64,000 nucleotides of DNA. It comes from an uncultured Lachnospiraceae bacterium. GTDB lineage: Bacteria; Bacillota; Clostridia; Lachnospirales; Lachnospiraceae. Location of the stretch: positions 35,230-99,229 of the forward strand of contig CAJUHR010000013.1 of the NCBI GenBank assembly GCA_910586255.1. Reading direction: 5' to 3'. A program made the position numbers and the translations under genes. The notes beneath the pieces are model-generated. The model worked only from the letters and a program-made list of their open reading frames with translations, was not told the DNA's origin and ran no database searches. Shown here piece after piece: positions 17,501 to 26,392 of this stretch (its first letter is position 1; each line of letters begins with the position of its first letter).

Positions 17501-18342
17501 AGCTCCAAAAGCCTTGCCAGACGATTGTTCCGGTTGATAATTCTTCTGTAGAGATCATTCAGGTCAGATGTGGCAAAACGGCCTCCGTCCAACTGTACCA
17601 TGGGACGGATATCCGGCGGGATCACCGGAATCACTGTCATAATCATCCATTCCGGCTTGTTACCTGAATTGCGGAACGCCTCCACAACTTCCAGCCGCTT
17701 GATGATCCTGGCCCGCTTCTGACCGCTGGAATCGCGCAGCTCCCGGCGCAAAGTCTCAGACTCCTTTTCCAGATCAATGGCCCGCAGAAGCTCTAACACC
17801 GCCTCTGCTCCCATTCCCACACGGAATGCACCGTAGCCCCATTTCTCCAGCTCCTCCCGATACTCCTTCTCAGAAAGAACCTGCTTATACTGAAGGCTGG
17901 TCTGCCCCTTATCCAGTACAATATAGGATGCAAAATACAGCACCTTCTCCAAGACTCTTGGAGAAATATCCAGAATCAGCCCCATCCGGCTGGGAATCCC
18001 CTTGAAATACCAGATGTGGGATACAGGAGCCGCCAGGTCAATATGACCGATACGCTCTCTCCGGACGCTGGCCTTGGTCACCTCAACCCCGCACCGGTCA
18101 CAGATCACGCCTTTATAGCGGATCTTTTTGTATTTACCACAGTGACATTCCCAGTCCTTGCTGGGCCCGAAGATCCTCTCGCAGAAAAGACCGTCCCGCT
18201 CCGGCTTCAGTGTCCGGTAATTGATCGTCTCCGGCTTTTTCACCTCGCCATGGGACCACTCCAGAATCTTCTCCGGAGAGGCCAGACCAATCTTGATGGC
18301 ATCAAATGTCAACGGCTGATAAGTTTCATTTGTCTCTGGCAT
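14599..18342 (-). CDS. rpoC: RNA polymerase beta' subunit
   Basis: 1247 residues, the largest catalytic subunit of RNA polymerase. The N-terminal zinc site is [20 protein letters not shown]. The bridge to the active centre has [17 protein letters not shown], and the Mg2+-binding [15 protein letters not shown] is intact. Trigger-loop and C-terminal parts include [18 protein letters not shown], TAVKT-like [21 protein letters not shown] and a second zinc cluster with [13 protein letters not shown]. After about residue 1190 it ends in a strongly acidic tail rich in Glu and Asp, variable in this phylum. GAGAGGAG precedes the ATG. It follows rpoB by 64 bases. The usual downstream rpsL-rpsG-fusA genes are not present. 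Confidence 0.98.
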   Translation of the reverse strand: [1247 protein letters not shown]

Positions 18343-18406
18343 GAGCGATACTCCTCTCTATATTGAGTTCCTAAATTCACAGCAATTCCATACCGGAACC
18401 GCCTTC

Positions 18407-21400
18407 CTAATCCAGCATATCATCGGAAGGATCATCGAAATCAGAATCATCTTCATAATCGTCAAAATCGCTGTCATCGTCTTCCTCATCCTGGCCGTCC
18501 ACATCCACCAGCTCTCCGTCAGCAAACTCCTGCTGCTGATAGCCATAGGCACCGAAGGATTCCTCCTGATTATAGCTCCGGTCTCCTTCTATAATGGAGC
18601 GCAGATCCGTATCACTGTAATCGATGTTCTCACCGATCTCTACTTCCGTATTGTCATCCCGCAGTACGCGCACATCCAGACAGAGAGACTGCAACTCCTT
18701 TAACAGCACCTTAAAGGACTCTGGAATCCCTGACTCAGGAATATTCTCGCCCTTGATAATCGCCTCATAAGTCTTGACACGTCCCACCACATCGTCTGAC
18801 TTGACCGTCAGAATCTCCTGCAGCGTGTAGGAAGCGCCATAGGCCTCCAAAGCCCACACCTCCATCTCACCGAAACGCTGTCCGCCGAACTGGGCCTTAC
18901 CGCCCAAAGGCTGCTGGGTCACCAGAGAATAGGGTCCCGTAGAGCGGGCATGGATCTTATCATCTACCAGATGATGAAGCTTCAGATAATGCATGTGGCC
19001 AATAGTAACCGGACTGTCAAAATATTCCCCGGTCCGGCCGTCCCGCAAACGGACCTTACCGTCCCTGTTGATCTCCACACCCTTCCACAGCTCTCTGTGC
19101 TCCAGATGAGAGCCCAAATATTCCATAACACCAGGCCTCACTGTATCCTTGTGCTTCTCATAAAATTCTTCCCAGGACAGATTGACATAATCATTGGCAA
19201 GGCCCAATGTATCCATAATATCGTTCTCGTCCGCCCCGTCAAAGACCGGGGTCGCAATATTAAATCCAAGAGCCTTGGCTGCAAGGCTTAAATGAATCTC
19301 CAAAACCTGCCCGATATTCATACGGGACGGCACGCCCAGAGGATTCAGCACAATGTCCAGGGGGCGCCCATTAGGCAGAAACGGCATATCCTCCACCGGC
19401 AGCACCCGGGAAACCACACCCTTGTTGCCGTGACGTCCGGCCATCTTATCGCCCACGGAGATCTTACGCTTCTGAGCAATATAGATACGAACCGTCTCAT
19501 TGACACCGGGAGACAGCTCATCTCCGTTATCCCTTGTAAACACCTTGGCATCCACAATAATGCCGTAGGCGCCGTGAGGCACCTTCAGGGAAGTATCCCG
19601 GACCTCTCTGGCCTTATCACCGAAAATAGCCCGCAAAAGGCGCTCCTCGGCAATCAGCTCCGTCTCTCCCTTGGGAGTAACCTTGCCCACCAAAATATCT
19701 CCTGCCCGCACCTCCGCGCCGATCCGTATAATTCCTCTCTCATCCAAATCCTTTAAGGCATCATCGCCCACGCCCGGTACATCCCGGGTAATCTCCTCCG
19801 GCCCCAGCTTGGTATCGCGGGCCTCTGCCTCATATTCCTCAATGTGGACCGATGTGTACACGTCCTCCCGCACGAGGCGCTCAGAGAGCAGAACCGCGTC
19901 CTCATAGTTGTAGCCCTCCCAGGTCATAAAACCGATCAGAGGATTCTTTCCCAGAGCAATCTCGCCGTTCTGAGTGGAGGGACCGTCCGCAATCACATCA
20001 CCCTCTGCCACATGGTCTCCCTTGTAGACAATCGGCTTCTGATTGTAGCAGTTGGACTGATTGCTTCTCTTAAATTTAGTCAGATGGTAGACCTCCCGGC
20101 CTCCATTGTCATCTCTGCGGATAATAATCTCATTGCTGGCGGAACGCTCCACCACACCCGCGTGGCGGGCCACCACACACACGCCCGAGTCCACAGCCGC
20201 CTTGGCCTCAATCCCGGTACCCACTACAGGCGCCTCCGTCTTCAAAAGCGGCACGGCCTGACGCTGCATGTTGGATCCCATCAGCGCGCGGTTGGCGTCA
20301 TCGTTCTCCAAAAACGGAATCATGGAGGTAGCCACCGAAAACACCATCTTGGGCGATACGTCCATCAAATCGATGGAGCTTTTCTGAAATGCTGATGTCT
20401 CCTCTTTGAAACGGCCGGAAACGTTGTTCCTGACAAAATGGCCGTCCTCATCTAAAGGCTCATTTGCCTGAGCCACAATAAAGTTGTCCTCCTCGTCAGC
20501 AGTCAGATAAACCACCTCATCCGTAACCACCGGATTCATCCGGTCTGTCTTATCCACCACCCGGTAAGGAGCCTCTATAAATCCATACTGATTAACCCGG
20601 GCATAGGTGGCCAGGGAGTTGATCAGACCGATGTTGGGACCCTCAGGGGTCTCAATGGGACACATTCTGCCGTAATGAGTATAGTGAACGTCACGAACCT
20701 CAAATCCGGCCCGCTCTCTGGACAGACCGCCGGGGCCTAAGGCAGACAGACGTCTCTTGTGGGTCAGCTCCGCCAAGGGATTGTTCTGATCCATAAACTG
20801 AGACAGCTGGGAGCTTCCAAAGAACTCCTTCACCGCAGCCGTCACCGGCTTGATATTGATCAGGGACTGGGGCGTGATACCGTCCATGTCCTGGGTGGTC
20901 ATACGCTCCCGGACCACCCGCTCCATGCGGGACAAGCCGATCCGGTACTGGTTCTGCAAAAGCTCTCCCACGGCACGAATCCGCCGGTTGCCCAGATGAT
21001 CAATGTCATCGGCAGTGCCGATGGCGCCTTCCAGATGCATATTGTAGTTAATGGAAGCAAGGATATCTTCCTTGGTAATGTGCTTGGGAACCAGTTCCCC
21101 TGCATTGCGGTGCACCAGCTCCTTAAGAGCCTCCTGATCTCCGCCAGCTTCTTCCAGAATAGTTTTTAGCACCGGGTAATATACTAACTCCGTAATCCCG
21201 GCTTCCTCCGGGTCAAAATCCACATGTTTTGCCAGATCCACCATCATGTTGGAGAGGATCTTGTAGTTGCGGTCCGGCCCCTGGATATAGACAAAGGGAA
21301 TCCCTGCATTCTGGATGGCCTCTGCCAGATCCTTATCAAGCACGGCGCCTGCCTCCGCCAGAATCTCACCCGTATCCGTATTCACCACATTCTCCGCCAG

Positions 21401-22279
21401 GGTCTGTCCCTTCAAACGGTTTTTAAAATGAAGCTTCTTATTAAATTTATATCTGCCCACCTTGGCCAGGTCATAGCGCCTGGGGTCAAAGAACATGCTG
21501 TTGAGAAGGCTCTCCGCGCTGTCCACAGACAGCGGCTCTCCGGGACGGATCTTCTTATACAGCTCCAAAAGGCCGTCCTGATAGTTGTCGGAGGTATCCT
21601 TGCCAAAGCTTGCCAAAAGCTTCGGTTCCTCACCGAACATCTCCAGAATCTCCGCATTGGTGCCATAGCCCAAAGCACGAATCAGAACCGTCACCGGCAC
21701 CTTCCTGGTACGGTCCACCCGGACATAGAAAATATCATTGGAATCGGTCTCATATTCCAGCCAGGCGCCCCGGTTGGGAATCACCGTACAGGTGTAGAGC
21801 TCCTTGCCGACCTTGTCATGCCCAATGCCATAGTAGATGCCGGGGGAACGCACCAGCTGGCTGACAATAACCCGCTCCGCTCCATTGATTACAAAAGAGC
21901 CGGTATCCGTCATAAGCGGAAGGTCACCCATAAAGATCACATGCTCATTGATCTCTTCCTTATCCTTATTGTAAAGTCTTACTCTCACCTCTAAAGGTGC
22001 TGCGTAAGTGGCATCGCGTTCTTTACATTCCTCGATAGAGTACTTTACTTTATCTCTGCACAAGTTAAAATCCACAAATTCCAGACTCAGATGCCCGGCA
22101 AAATCAGAGATCGGGGAGATATCTTCAAACACTTCCTTCAGACCTTCATCCAGGAACCACTGATAGGAGACCTTCTGAATCTCAATCAGGTTCGGCATCT
22201 CAAGGACTTCTTTTTGCCTTGAGAAGCTCATTCTAACGCTTTTCCCGGCCGATACCGGGCGCATTCTGCTTTTCTCCAT
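18407..22279 (-). CDS. rpoB: RNA polymerase beta subunit
   Basis: 1290 residues, the beta subunit that with beta' forms the catalytic cleft. The rifampicin-binding region reads SSQLSQFMDQNNPLAEL then THKRRLSALGPGG, with the Asp, His and Ser positions tied to resistance unchanged from sensitive enzymes. Other family blocks are PIETPEGPNIGLI, GYNYEDAVLLSERL, KMAGRHGNKGVVS and, at the C-terminus, GGKAQFGGQRFGEMEVWALEA. The last 80 residues are Asp/Glu-rich. The ATG at 22279 has AGGGG upstream. An N-terminal extension of about 30 residues precedes the conserved LIEIQKVSYQWFLDEGL. It starts the rpoBC operon from its own promoter, without rplJ-rplL upstream. Confidence 0.98.
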   Translation of the reverse strand: MEKSRMRPVSAGKSVRMSFSRQKEVLEMPNLIEIQKVSYQWFLDEGLKEVFEDISPISDFAGHLSLEFVDFNLCRDKVKYSIEECKERDATYAAPLEVRVRLYNKDKEEINEHVIFMGDLPLMTDTGSFVINGAERVIVSQLVRSPGIYYGIGHDKVGKELYTCTVIPNRGAWLEYETDSNDIFYVRVDRTRKVPVTVLIRALGYGTNAEILEMFGEEPKLLASFGKDTSDNYQDGLLELYKKIRPGEPLSVDSAESLLNSMFFDPRRYDLAKVGRYKFNKKLHFKNRLKGQTLAENVVNTDTGEILAEAGAVLDKDLAEAIQNAGIPFVYIQGPDRNYKILSNMMVDLAKHVDFDPEEAGITELVYYPVLKTILEEAGGDQEALKELVHRNAGELVPKHITKEDILASINYNMHLEGAIGTADDIDHLGNRRIRAVGELLQNQYRIGLSRMERVVRERMTTQDMDGITPQSLINIKPVTAAVKEFFGSSQLSQFMDQNNPLAELTHKRRLSALGPGGLSRERAGFEVRDVHYTHYGRMCPIETPEGPNIGLINSLATYARVNQYGFIEAPYRVVDKTDRMNPVVTDEVVYLTADEEDNFIVAQANEPLDEDGHFVRNNVSGRFKEETSAFQKSSIDLMDVSPKMVFSVATSMIPFLENDDANRALMGSNMQRQAVPLLKTEAPVVGTGIEAKAAVDSGVCVVARHAGVVERSASNEIIIRRDDNGGREVYHLTKFKRSNQSNCYNQKPIVYKGDHVAEGDVIADGPSTQNGEIALGKNPLIGFMTWEGYNYEDAVLLSERLVREDVYTSVHIEEYEAEARDTKLGPEEITRDVPGVGDDALKDLDERGIIRIGAEVRAGDILVGKVTPKGETELIAEERLLRAIFGDKAREVRDTSLKVPHGAYGIIVDAKVFTRDNGDELSPGVNETVRIYIAQKRKISVGDKMAGRHGNKGVVSRVLPVEDMPFLPNGRPLDIVLNPLGVPSRMNIGQVLEIHLSLAAKALGFNIATPVFDGADENDIMDTLGLANDYVNLSWEEFYEKHKDTVRPGVMEYLGSHLEHRELWKGVEINRDGKVRLRDGRTGEYFDSPVTIGHMHYLKLHHLVDDKIHARSTGPYSLVTQQPLGGKAQFGGQRFGEMEVWALEAYGASYTLQEILTVKSDDVVGRVKTYEAIIKGENIPESGIPESFKVLLKELQSLCLDVRVLRDDNTEVEIGENIDYSDTDLRSIIEGDRSYNQEESFGAYGYQQQEFADGELVDVDGQDEEDDDSDFDDYEDDSDFDDPSDDMLD

Positions 22280-22361
22280 TGACGTTCACCCCTGTTATAT
22301 ATTGATTTTGCGGCGCTTTCAGGGCGCAAAAGTCCCATGATGCCACAATAGAGCACATTCC

Positions 22362-22390
22362 ATAATATCATAGCCCTGTCAAGGTGTCAA
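22362..22390 (-). promoter_or_regulatory. Promoter of rpoBC
   Basis: Minus strand TTGACA (22385-22390), 17 bases, TATTAT (22362-22367). The leader to rpoB is about 75 bases and contains a short GC-rich hairpin near 22312-22328. Confidence 0.8.
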
Positions 22391-22401
22391 GTTTTTTCTT
22401 C

Positions 22402-22430
22402 TTGCAAAATTCTCAAAAAAATGATATACT
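22402..22430 (+). promoter_or_regulatory. Promoter of the 22489 gene
   Basis: TTGCAA (22402-22407), 17 bases, TATACT (22425-22430), back to back with the rpoBC promoter 12 bases away. Confidence 0.75.
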
Positions 22431-22488
22431 GTCAAGGCAGGTTTTTACCTGTTCATCTAACCAAAAGAGCATATCGGAGGTATTCCCC

Positions 22489-23001
22489 ATGACAATGTCC
22501 ACCGTTTTTAACGTGTTGCTGGTAATCCTGGTCATTGCGGCGATCGTGCTGGCTGTTCTCTATTTTCTGGGAAGAAAGCTGGAAAAGCGCCAGGTTGAAC
22601 AGCAGGCCCTTTTGGAGGCGGCCAAGCAAACCGTGTCCATGCTTGTTATTGATAAGAAGAAAATGAAAATCCGGGATGCCGGACTTCCCAAGATGGTCTA
22701 TGAACAGACCCCCAAATATATGCGGTGGGCAAAAGTTCCCGTGGTCAAGGCAAAGGTCGGCCCCAGAGTTATGACGTTGATGGCGGACGAGAAGGTTTTT
22801 GCCATGCTTCCGGTGAAAGCGGAGGCGAAGGTTGTGGTCAGCGGAATCTACATAACCGACATCAAAAGCGTTCGGGGCGGTTCGGTTGTGGCGCCGCCAA
22901 AGAAAAAGGGATTCTTTGCACGGTTTAAAAAAGATGACAGCCAGAATAAAAACGAAAATAAGAGCAGCAAAGATAAGGGAAAGAGCAAAAAGAGTAAATA
23001 A
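22489..23001 (+). CDS. Small membrane-anchored protein with Lys-rich tail, function unknown
   Basis: Not recognised beyond being the kind of small conserved protein seen in this family of bacteria. 170 residues: an N-terminal helix (TVFNVLLVILVIAAIVLAVLY), a basic linker, a soluble part of about 100 residues (VSMLVIDKKKMKIRDAGLP, then YMRWAKVPVVKAKVG) and a tail of almost only Lys, Ser, Asn and Asp (KNENKSSKDKGKSKKSK). The ATG at 22489 has CGGAGG before it; the open frame extends further upstream but runs into the promoter. It is divergent from rpoB and closed by its own terminator. The basic tail could contact nucleic acid or lipid, which is speculation. Confidence 0.8.
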   Translation: MTMSTVFNVLLVILVIAAIVLAVLYFLGRKLEKRQVEQQALLEAAKQTVSMLVIDKKKMKIRDAGLPKMVYEQTPKYMRWAKVPVVKAKVGPRVMTLMADEKVFAMLPVKAEAKVVVSGIYITDIKSVRGGSVVAPPKKKGFFARFKKDDSQNKNENKSSKDKGKSKKSK

Positions 23002-23003
23002 TC

Positions 23004-23036
23004 AAAACGGATTCTCCAACCGGGGAATCCGTTTTT
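23004..23036 (+). terminator. Terminator of the 22489 gene
   Basis: AAAACGGATTCTCC pairs with GGGGAATCCGTTTTT around the loop AACC. The 3' arm ends in five T residues. The A-rich 5' side lets it work on the other strand too. Confidence 0.85.
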
Positions 23037-23065
23037 GCTTCTATTGGGTGTGAACGTTTTTCACG

Positions 23066-23506
23066 CTACAGCTCAAGCTTTGCCTTCTGTCTGGAACAGA
23101 TATCCATAGTAATGCTGCAATCTGACACATGCTGATAATTGATACCCAAAGAGTAATCCACTGCCACCTTTAAACTGTCCTCCTCCTCTTCCAAACGGAT
23201 CCGTGTGGTGTTTAACTCCACCACCATGTCTCCCAAAGGCGTGGCGTAGCGGGTTTGGCTCTTTTTGTCCAGCTCAAAGACCATATGGGTGCCAATGATT
23301 CCCCTCTTGCGGATATCAAGCATATCCGGCGTGATTTTCACTGTGTTGCGGACATTTCCCTCAAAGCCTTCCATCACTTCCTCATAAACCAGGTAGTGCT
23401 TACCATTTTTGTAGAAGTAATCTCCGGAGGTGATCACTTCCACATCACTGCTCTCACCATTCAAGGTCTGCAGGCCGCTGATCCGAATCAGTACGTCTCG
23501 TGTCAT
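23066..23506 (-). CDS. DUF1934 (YwiB-like) beta-barrel protein
   Basis: A 146-residue protein of the DUF1934 family, known from Bacillus YwiB as a small lipocalin-like beta barrel of unknown function. Family features are the opening VLIRISGLQ, the central YLVYEE and NTVKITPDMLDIRKRG, and the C-terminal YATPLGDMVVELNTTRIR then VDYSLGINYQHVSDCSITM. The ATG at 23506 follows AGAGGG and matches the family start; the open frame extends further but overlaps murI. It is the last gene of a ddl-murI-DUF1934 set on one strand, a grouping tied to cell wall precursors. Confidence 0.85.
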   Translation of the reverse strand: MTRDVLIRISGLQTLNGESSDVEVITSGDYFYKNGKHYLVYEEVMEGFEGNVRNTVKITPDMLDIRKRGIIGTHMVFELDKKSQTRYATPLGDMVVELNTTRIRLEEEEDSLKVAVDYSLGINYQHVSDCSITMDICSRQKAKLEL

Positions 23507-23540
23507 ATACTTATCCCTCTGTTGTTTGATTTGGGTTATA

Positions 23541-24359
23541 CTAGTATTCCTCAATGGCTATCTTTTTGGTCTCCTTCACCTGCCCGGGAAGAATCGCTGT
23601 GGCAAAGCTAGTAAATTTCTCTGCCAGATCACTGACAAAAAACTGGTACTTTTCTTCTTCCAAAAGGCAGGCTCCCTGTCGGGAAAGATTCTTTTGCTCC
23701 AGCAGCTTTTTAAGCTCCAGGGCCGTCTCGTATGCCGGATTCACCAGGGTTACCTCCTCCCCCATCAGACGGCGAAGGGTGGAGCGCAGCAGAGGATAAT
23801 GGGTACACCCTAGCACCAGGGTATCAATGTATTTCCCCTTGAGCTCGCTTAAATAGCGGGAAGCAATCTCATCCGTGACCGAATCATGTAAAAGCCCCTC
23901 CTCCACCAGCGGCACAAACAGCGGACAGGACTTGCCGTACACCTTTATATCCGGCCGCATTCCTCTCATTACCTCCGTATAGATGCCGCTGCCTATAGTC
24001 CCTTCCGTGCCGATCACCCCGATCTTTCCGTTTCGGGTGGCGCAGACCGCCGTCCTGGCCCCGGCATTGATCACACCGATCACCGGGATATCCGCCTCCG
24101 CCTGCACGGTCTCCAAAGCATAGGAGCTGGCCGTATTGCAGGCGATCACAATCGCCTTCACATCCCGGGTGCGCAGAAAACGAATAATCTGCCGGGAGTA
24201 ACGGATCACCGTGTCTCTGGATTTGCTCCCATAGGGAAGCCTGGCCGTGTCGCCGAAATAAATGATTCTTTCCCCGGGAAGCTGGCGCATGATCTCCCTG
24301 GCAACCGTAAGCCCGCCAACCCCCGAATCAAACACCCCCACCGGTGCGTTTTTATCCAT
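23541..24359 (-). CDS. murI: Glutamate racemase
   Basis: A 272-residue cofactor-independent racemase that converts L-glutamate to the D-glutamate of peptidoglycan. The start APVGVFDSGVGGLTVA, the two catalytic cysteines Cys74 (ACNTAS) and Cys185 (GCTHYPL), and the substrate-binding DTARLPYGSKS are all present. Length is standard. AAAGGA precedes the ATG at 24359. It lies 24 bases downstream of ddl and 34 bases before the DUF1934 gene, so D-Glu and D-Ala-D-Ala supply are probably co-transcribed. Confidence 0.96.
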   Translation of the reverse strand: MDKNAPVGVFDSGVGGLTVAREIMRQLPGERIIYFGDTARLPYGSKSRDTVIRYSRQIIRFLRTRDVKAIVIACNTASSYALETVQAEADIPVIGVINAGARTAVCATRNGKIGVIGTEGTIGSGIYTEVMRGMRPDIKVYGKSCPLFVPLVEEGLLHDSVTDEIASRYLSELKGKYIDTLVLGCTHYPLLRSTLRRLMGEEVTLVNPAYETALELKKLLEQKNLSRQGACLLEEEKYQFFVSDLAEKFTSFATAILPGQVKETKKIAIEEY

Positions 24360-24383
24360 TGCGCTTATCCTTTCCCGTATCTT

Positions 24384-25451
24384 CTACCGCGATTTTCTCT
24401 CAAATGCCAATGTAATAAGCCTGTCAATCAGGATTCTCTTTGAGAGTCCCCGGGCCTCCCACAGCATCGGATACATGCTGATAGCGGTAAAACCGGGCAT
24501 GGTGTTGATCTCATTAAAAACGATTTCCCCGTCCTCCTTCACAAAGAAATCCACCCGAGCCAAGCCGTAGCCATCCACTGCATTAAATATCTGCTCGGCC
24601 GCTTTTCTCACTCTCTCGGCCGAATCCCCCGGCAGCTCGGGATCAATCACCGTGCAGGATTCTTCATTAAAATATTTGGCGTCAAAATCGTAAAAATCTG
24701 CTGCTGCCAGAATCTCCCCCACACCGGAGGACAGCACCGGCTTATCTCCGCCGCCCAGGACCGCGCACTCGATCTCATGGCCCGAAATGGCCTCCTCCAC
24801 CAGAATCTTGGTGTCGTGTCCTGACGCCTCCTTAAGCCCCTCCAGCAATTGCTGACGGTTCTCTGCCTTTGTGATTCCCCGGGAGGAGCCGGCATTGGCA
24901 GGCTTGACAAACACCGGGTAGGGAAGGCTCTGCTCAATCTGGCTGACAATAGCATCCGGATCCTTTTTGAGTCTCCACGCCAAAACCGGCACATAGGCAG
25001 CTTGGCGGATTTTAAGAGTGCTGACAATCAGCTTTGTGTACAGCTTATCCATGGAGACAGCTGAGGACAAAACGCCACATCCCACATAAGGAATCCGCGC
25101 CATCTCAAAAAGTCCCTGGACGGTTCCGTCCTCCCCGTAGGGACCGTGGAGAATAGGAAAGGCCACATCAATGGGTATCCGGCGGCTCTCCCCGTTTTCC
25201 GTTAAGATTACACATTTCTCAGTGGCATCCGGTGAGATGACGGCCTCGACCCGGCTTTCCCGCCAGGCTCCGGATCGAATATCCTCAACAGAATCCGCCC
25301 GCAGCCAGCGGCCTGCCTCCGTGATGCCGATAAGCAGAATATCGTAGCGCAGGGTATCTATCTGATCAATCACATTGGCAGCAGACATGCAGGAAACAAT
25401 GTGCTCAGATGACTGACCGCCAAACAGAACTGCAATGGTTTTTTTTGACAT
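24384..25451 (-). CDS. ddl: D-alanine--D-alanine ligase
   Basis: 355 residues, an ATP-grasp ligase that joins two D-Ala for the peptidoglycan stem peptide. Family blocks: VLFGGQSSEHIVSCMSA at the start, FPILHGPYGEDGTVQGL, PVFVKPANAGSSRGI (ATP binding), ARVDFFVKEDG and the metal-binding EINTMPGFTAISMYPML. The Ser/His-containing N-terminal loop is of the Ddl kind; no neighbouring vanH or vanX genes point to a D-Ala-D-Lac ligase. AGGAGG stands nine bases before the ATG at 25451. First gene of the ddl-murI-DUF1934 set and divergent from spoIIR. Confidence 0.95.
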   Translation of the reverse strand: MSKKTIAVLFGGQSSEHIVSCMSAANVIDQIDTLRYDILLIGITEAGRWLRADSVEDIRSGAWRESRVEAVISPDATEKCVILTENGESRRIPIDVAFPILHGPYGEDGTVQGLFEMARIPYVGCGVLSSAVSMDKLYTKLIVSTLKIRQAAYVPVLAWRLKKDPDAIVSQIEQSLPYPVFVKPANAGSSRGITKAENRQQLLEGLKEASGHDTKILVEEAISGHEIECAVLGGGDKPVLSSGVGEILAAADFYDFDAKYFNEESCTVIDPELPGDSAERVRKAAEQIFNAVDGYGLARVDFFVKEDGEIVFNEINTMPGFTAISMYPMLWEARGLSKRILIDRLITLAFERKSR

Positions 25452-25642
25452 GTATAAAATCCTCCTGAAGGTTTTTGGAAAACTCAATTGTTACGTTTAA
25501 TTATACCATATCTGTCAATACTTGAAAGTGGAACCAGAAAAGTGTATTTTTTCAAATTAAAACATAAGCGGCAGTTTAAGGGATGTCTGATCCGTCATCC
25601 GCTCCAAAAACCGCCTCAAACATAAATCAGGAGGACAATATA

Positions 25643-26377
25643 ATGAAACCTGTCTGCACAAACCACAAAATCCACAACTTCTCCCCATCCGGGCTTTCCC
25701 GCAAAAAAAATGTCCCGCAGGGATATTACATGCCATGTTTTGAGCACGGCTCTGTCCGGAAGTGTTTTTTGCTTTCACTGACCTGCTTTCTCCTGGCGAT
25801 TCTCCTTTCCCAGGGATGGGCTCAAAGTCAGAAGGAGGCCCTTGCAGGGCGGCTGGCGCCTTCTGTTTTGCGGTTTCATGTTCTGGCAGAAAGCGACAGC
25901 CGGGAAGATCAGCAGGTAAAGCTGGAGGTGCGAAGCCTGCTTCTGGATTACCTAAAAAAACACCTGCCAGACCAGGCCGATAAGGCAGACACCATTGCCT
26001 GCCTCAAAAAAAACCGCGCCGAAATCGAGCAGCTAACAGATTATTATCTGCAAAAACAGGGCTTTGACTACCATGCCAGCCTGCAGCTTGCCAATGATTA
26101 TTTCCCAACCCGTGTTTACGGCCGCCTTGTATTCCCCTGCGGCTACTATGACGCGGCCCGCATTACATTGGGCAAGGGGAAGGGACATAATTGGTGGTGT
26201 GTCCTTTACCCCCAATTCTGTTTCATTGACAGCGCCTGCGTAGCCACACCAGAGGAAAGCCTCCAAAGGCTAAAGGAAGCAGTAGGAGAAGAGGACTGGC
26301 TTGCTCTGCAAAACGAGCGCCCAAAGCTCCAAATACGCTTTCTCCTATTCTCCCGCCACAGCTCAGATACCCCCTAA
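25643..26377 (+). CDS. spoIIR: Stage II sporulation protein R
   Basis: 244 residues. SpoIIR is the signal made in the forespore that triggers SpoIIGA to process pro-sigma-E in the mother cell. The core starts with LRFHVLAESDSREDQQVKLEVR, a hallmark of the family, followed by NDYFPTRVYGRLVFPCGYYDAARI and GKGHNWWCVLYPQFCFID. A hydrophobic segment (CFLLSLTCFLLAILLSQ) precedes the core and would act as a signal. The ATG at 25643 has AGGAGG seven bases before it; its cytoplasmic lead of about 40 residues is long for the family. Presence of this gene supports a spore former. No clear sigma-F promoter was found upstream. Confidence 0.93.
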   Translation: MKPVCTNHKIHNFSPSGLSRKKNVPQGYYMPCFEHGSVRKCFLLSLTCFLLAILLSQGWAQSQKEALAGRLAPSVLRFHVLAESDSREDQQVKLEVRSLLLDYLKKHLPDQADKADTIACLKKNRAEIEQLTDYYLQKQGFDYHASLQLANDYFPTRVYGRLVFPCGYYDAARITLGKGKGHNWWCVLYPQFCFIDSACVATPEESLQRLKEAVGEEDWLALQNERPKLQIRFLLFSRHSSDTP

Positions 26378-26392
26378 AACTCAGAAACTCCC

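Noticed and set aside
15274..22000. Several plus-strand open frames of 100 to 268 codons inside rpoC and rpoB
   Set aside because: They mirror the conserved polymerase genes; codon composition is that of the opposite strand.
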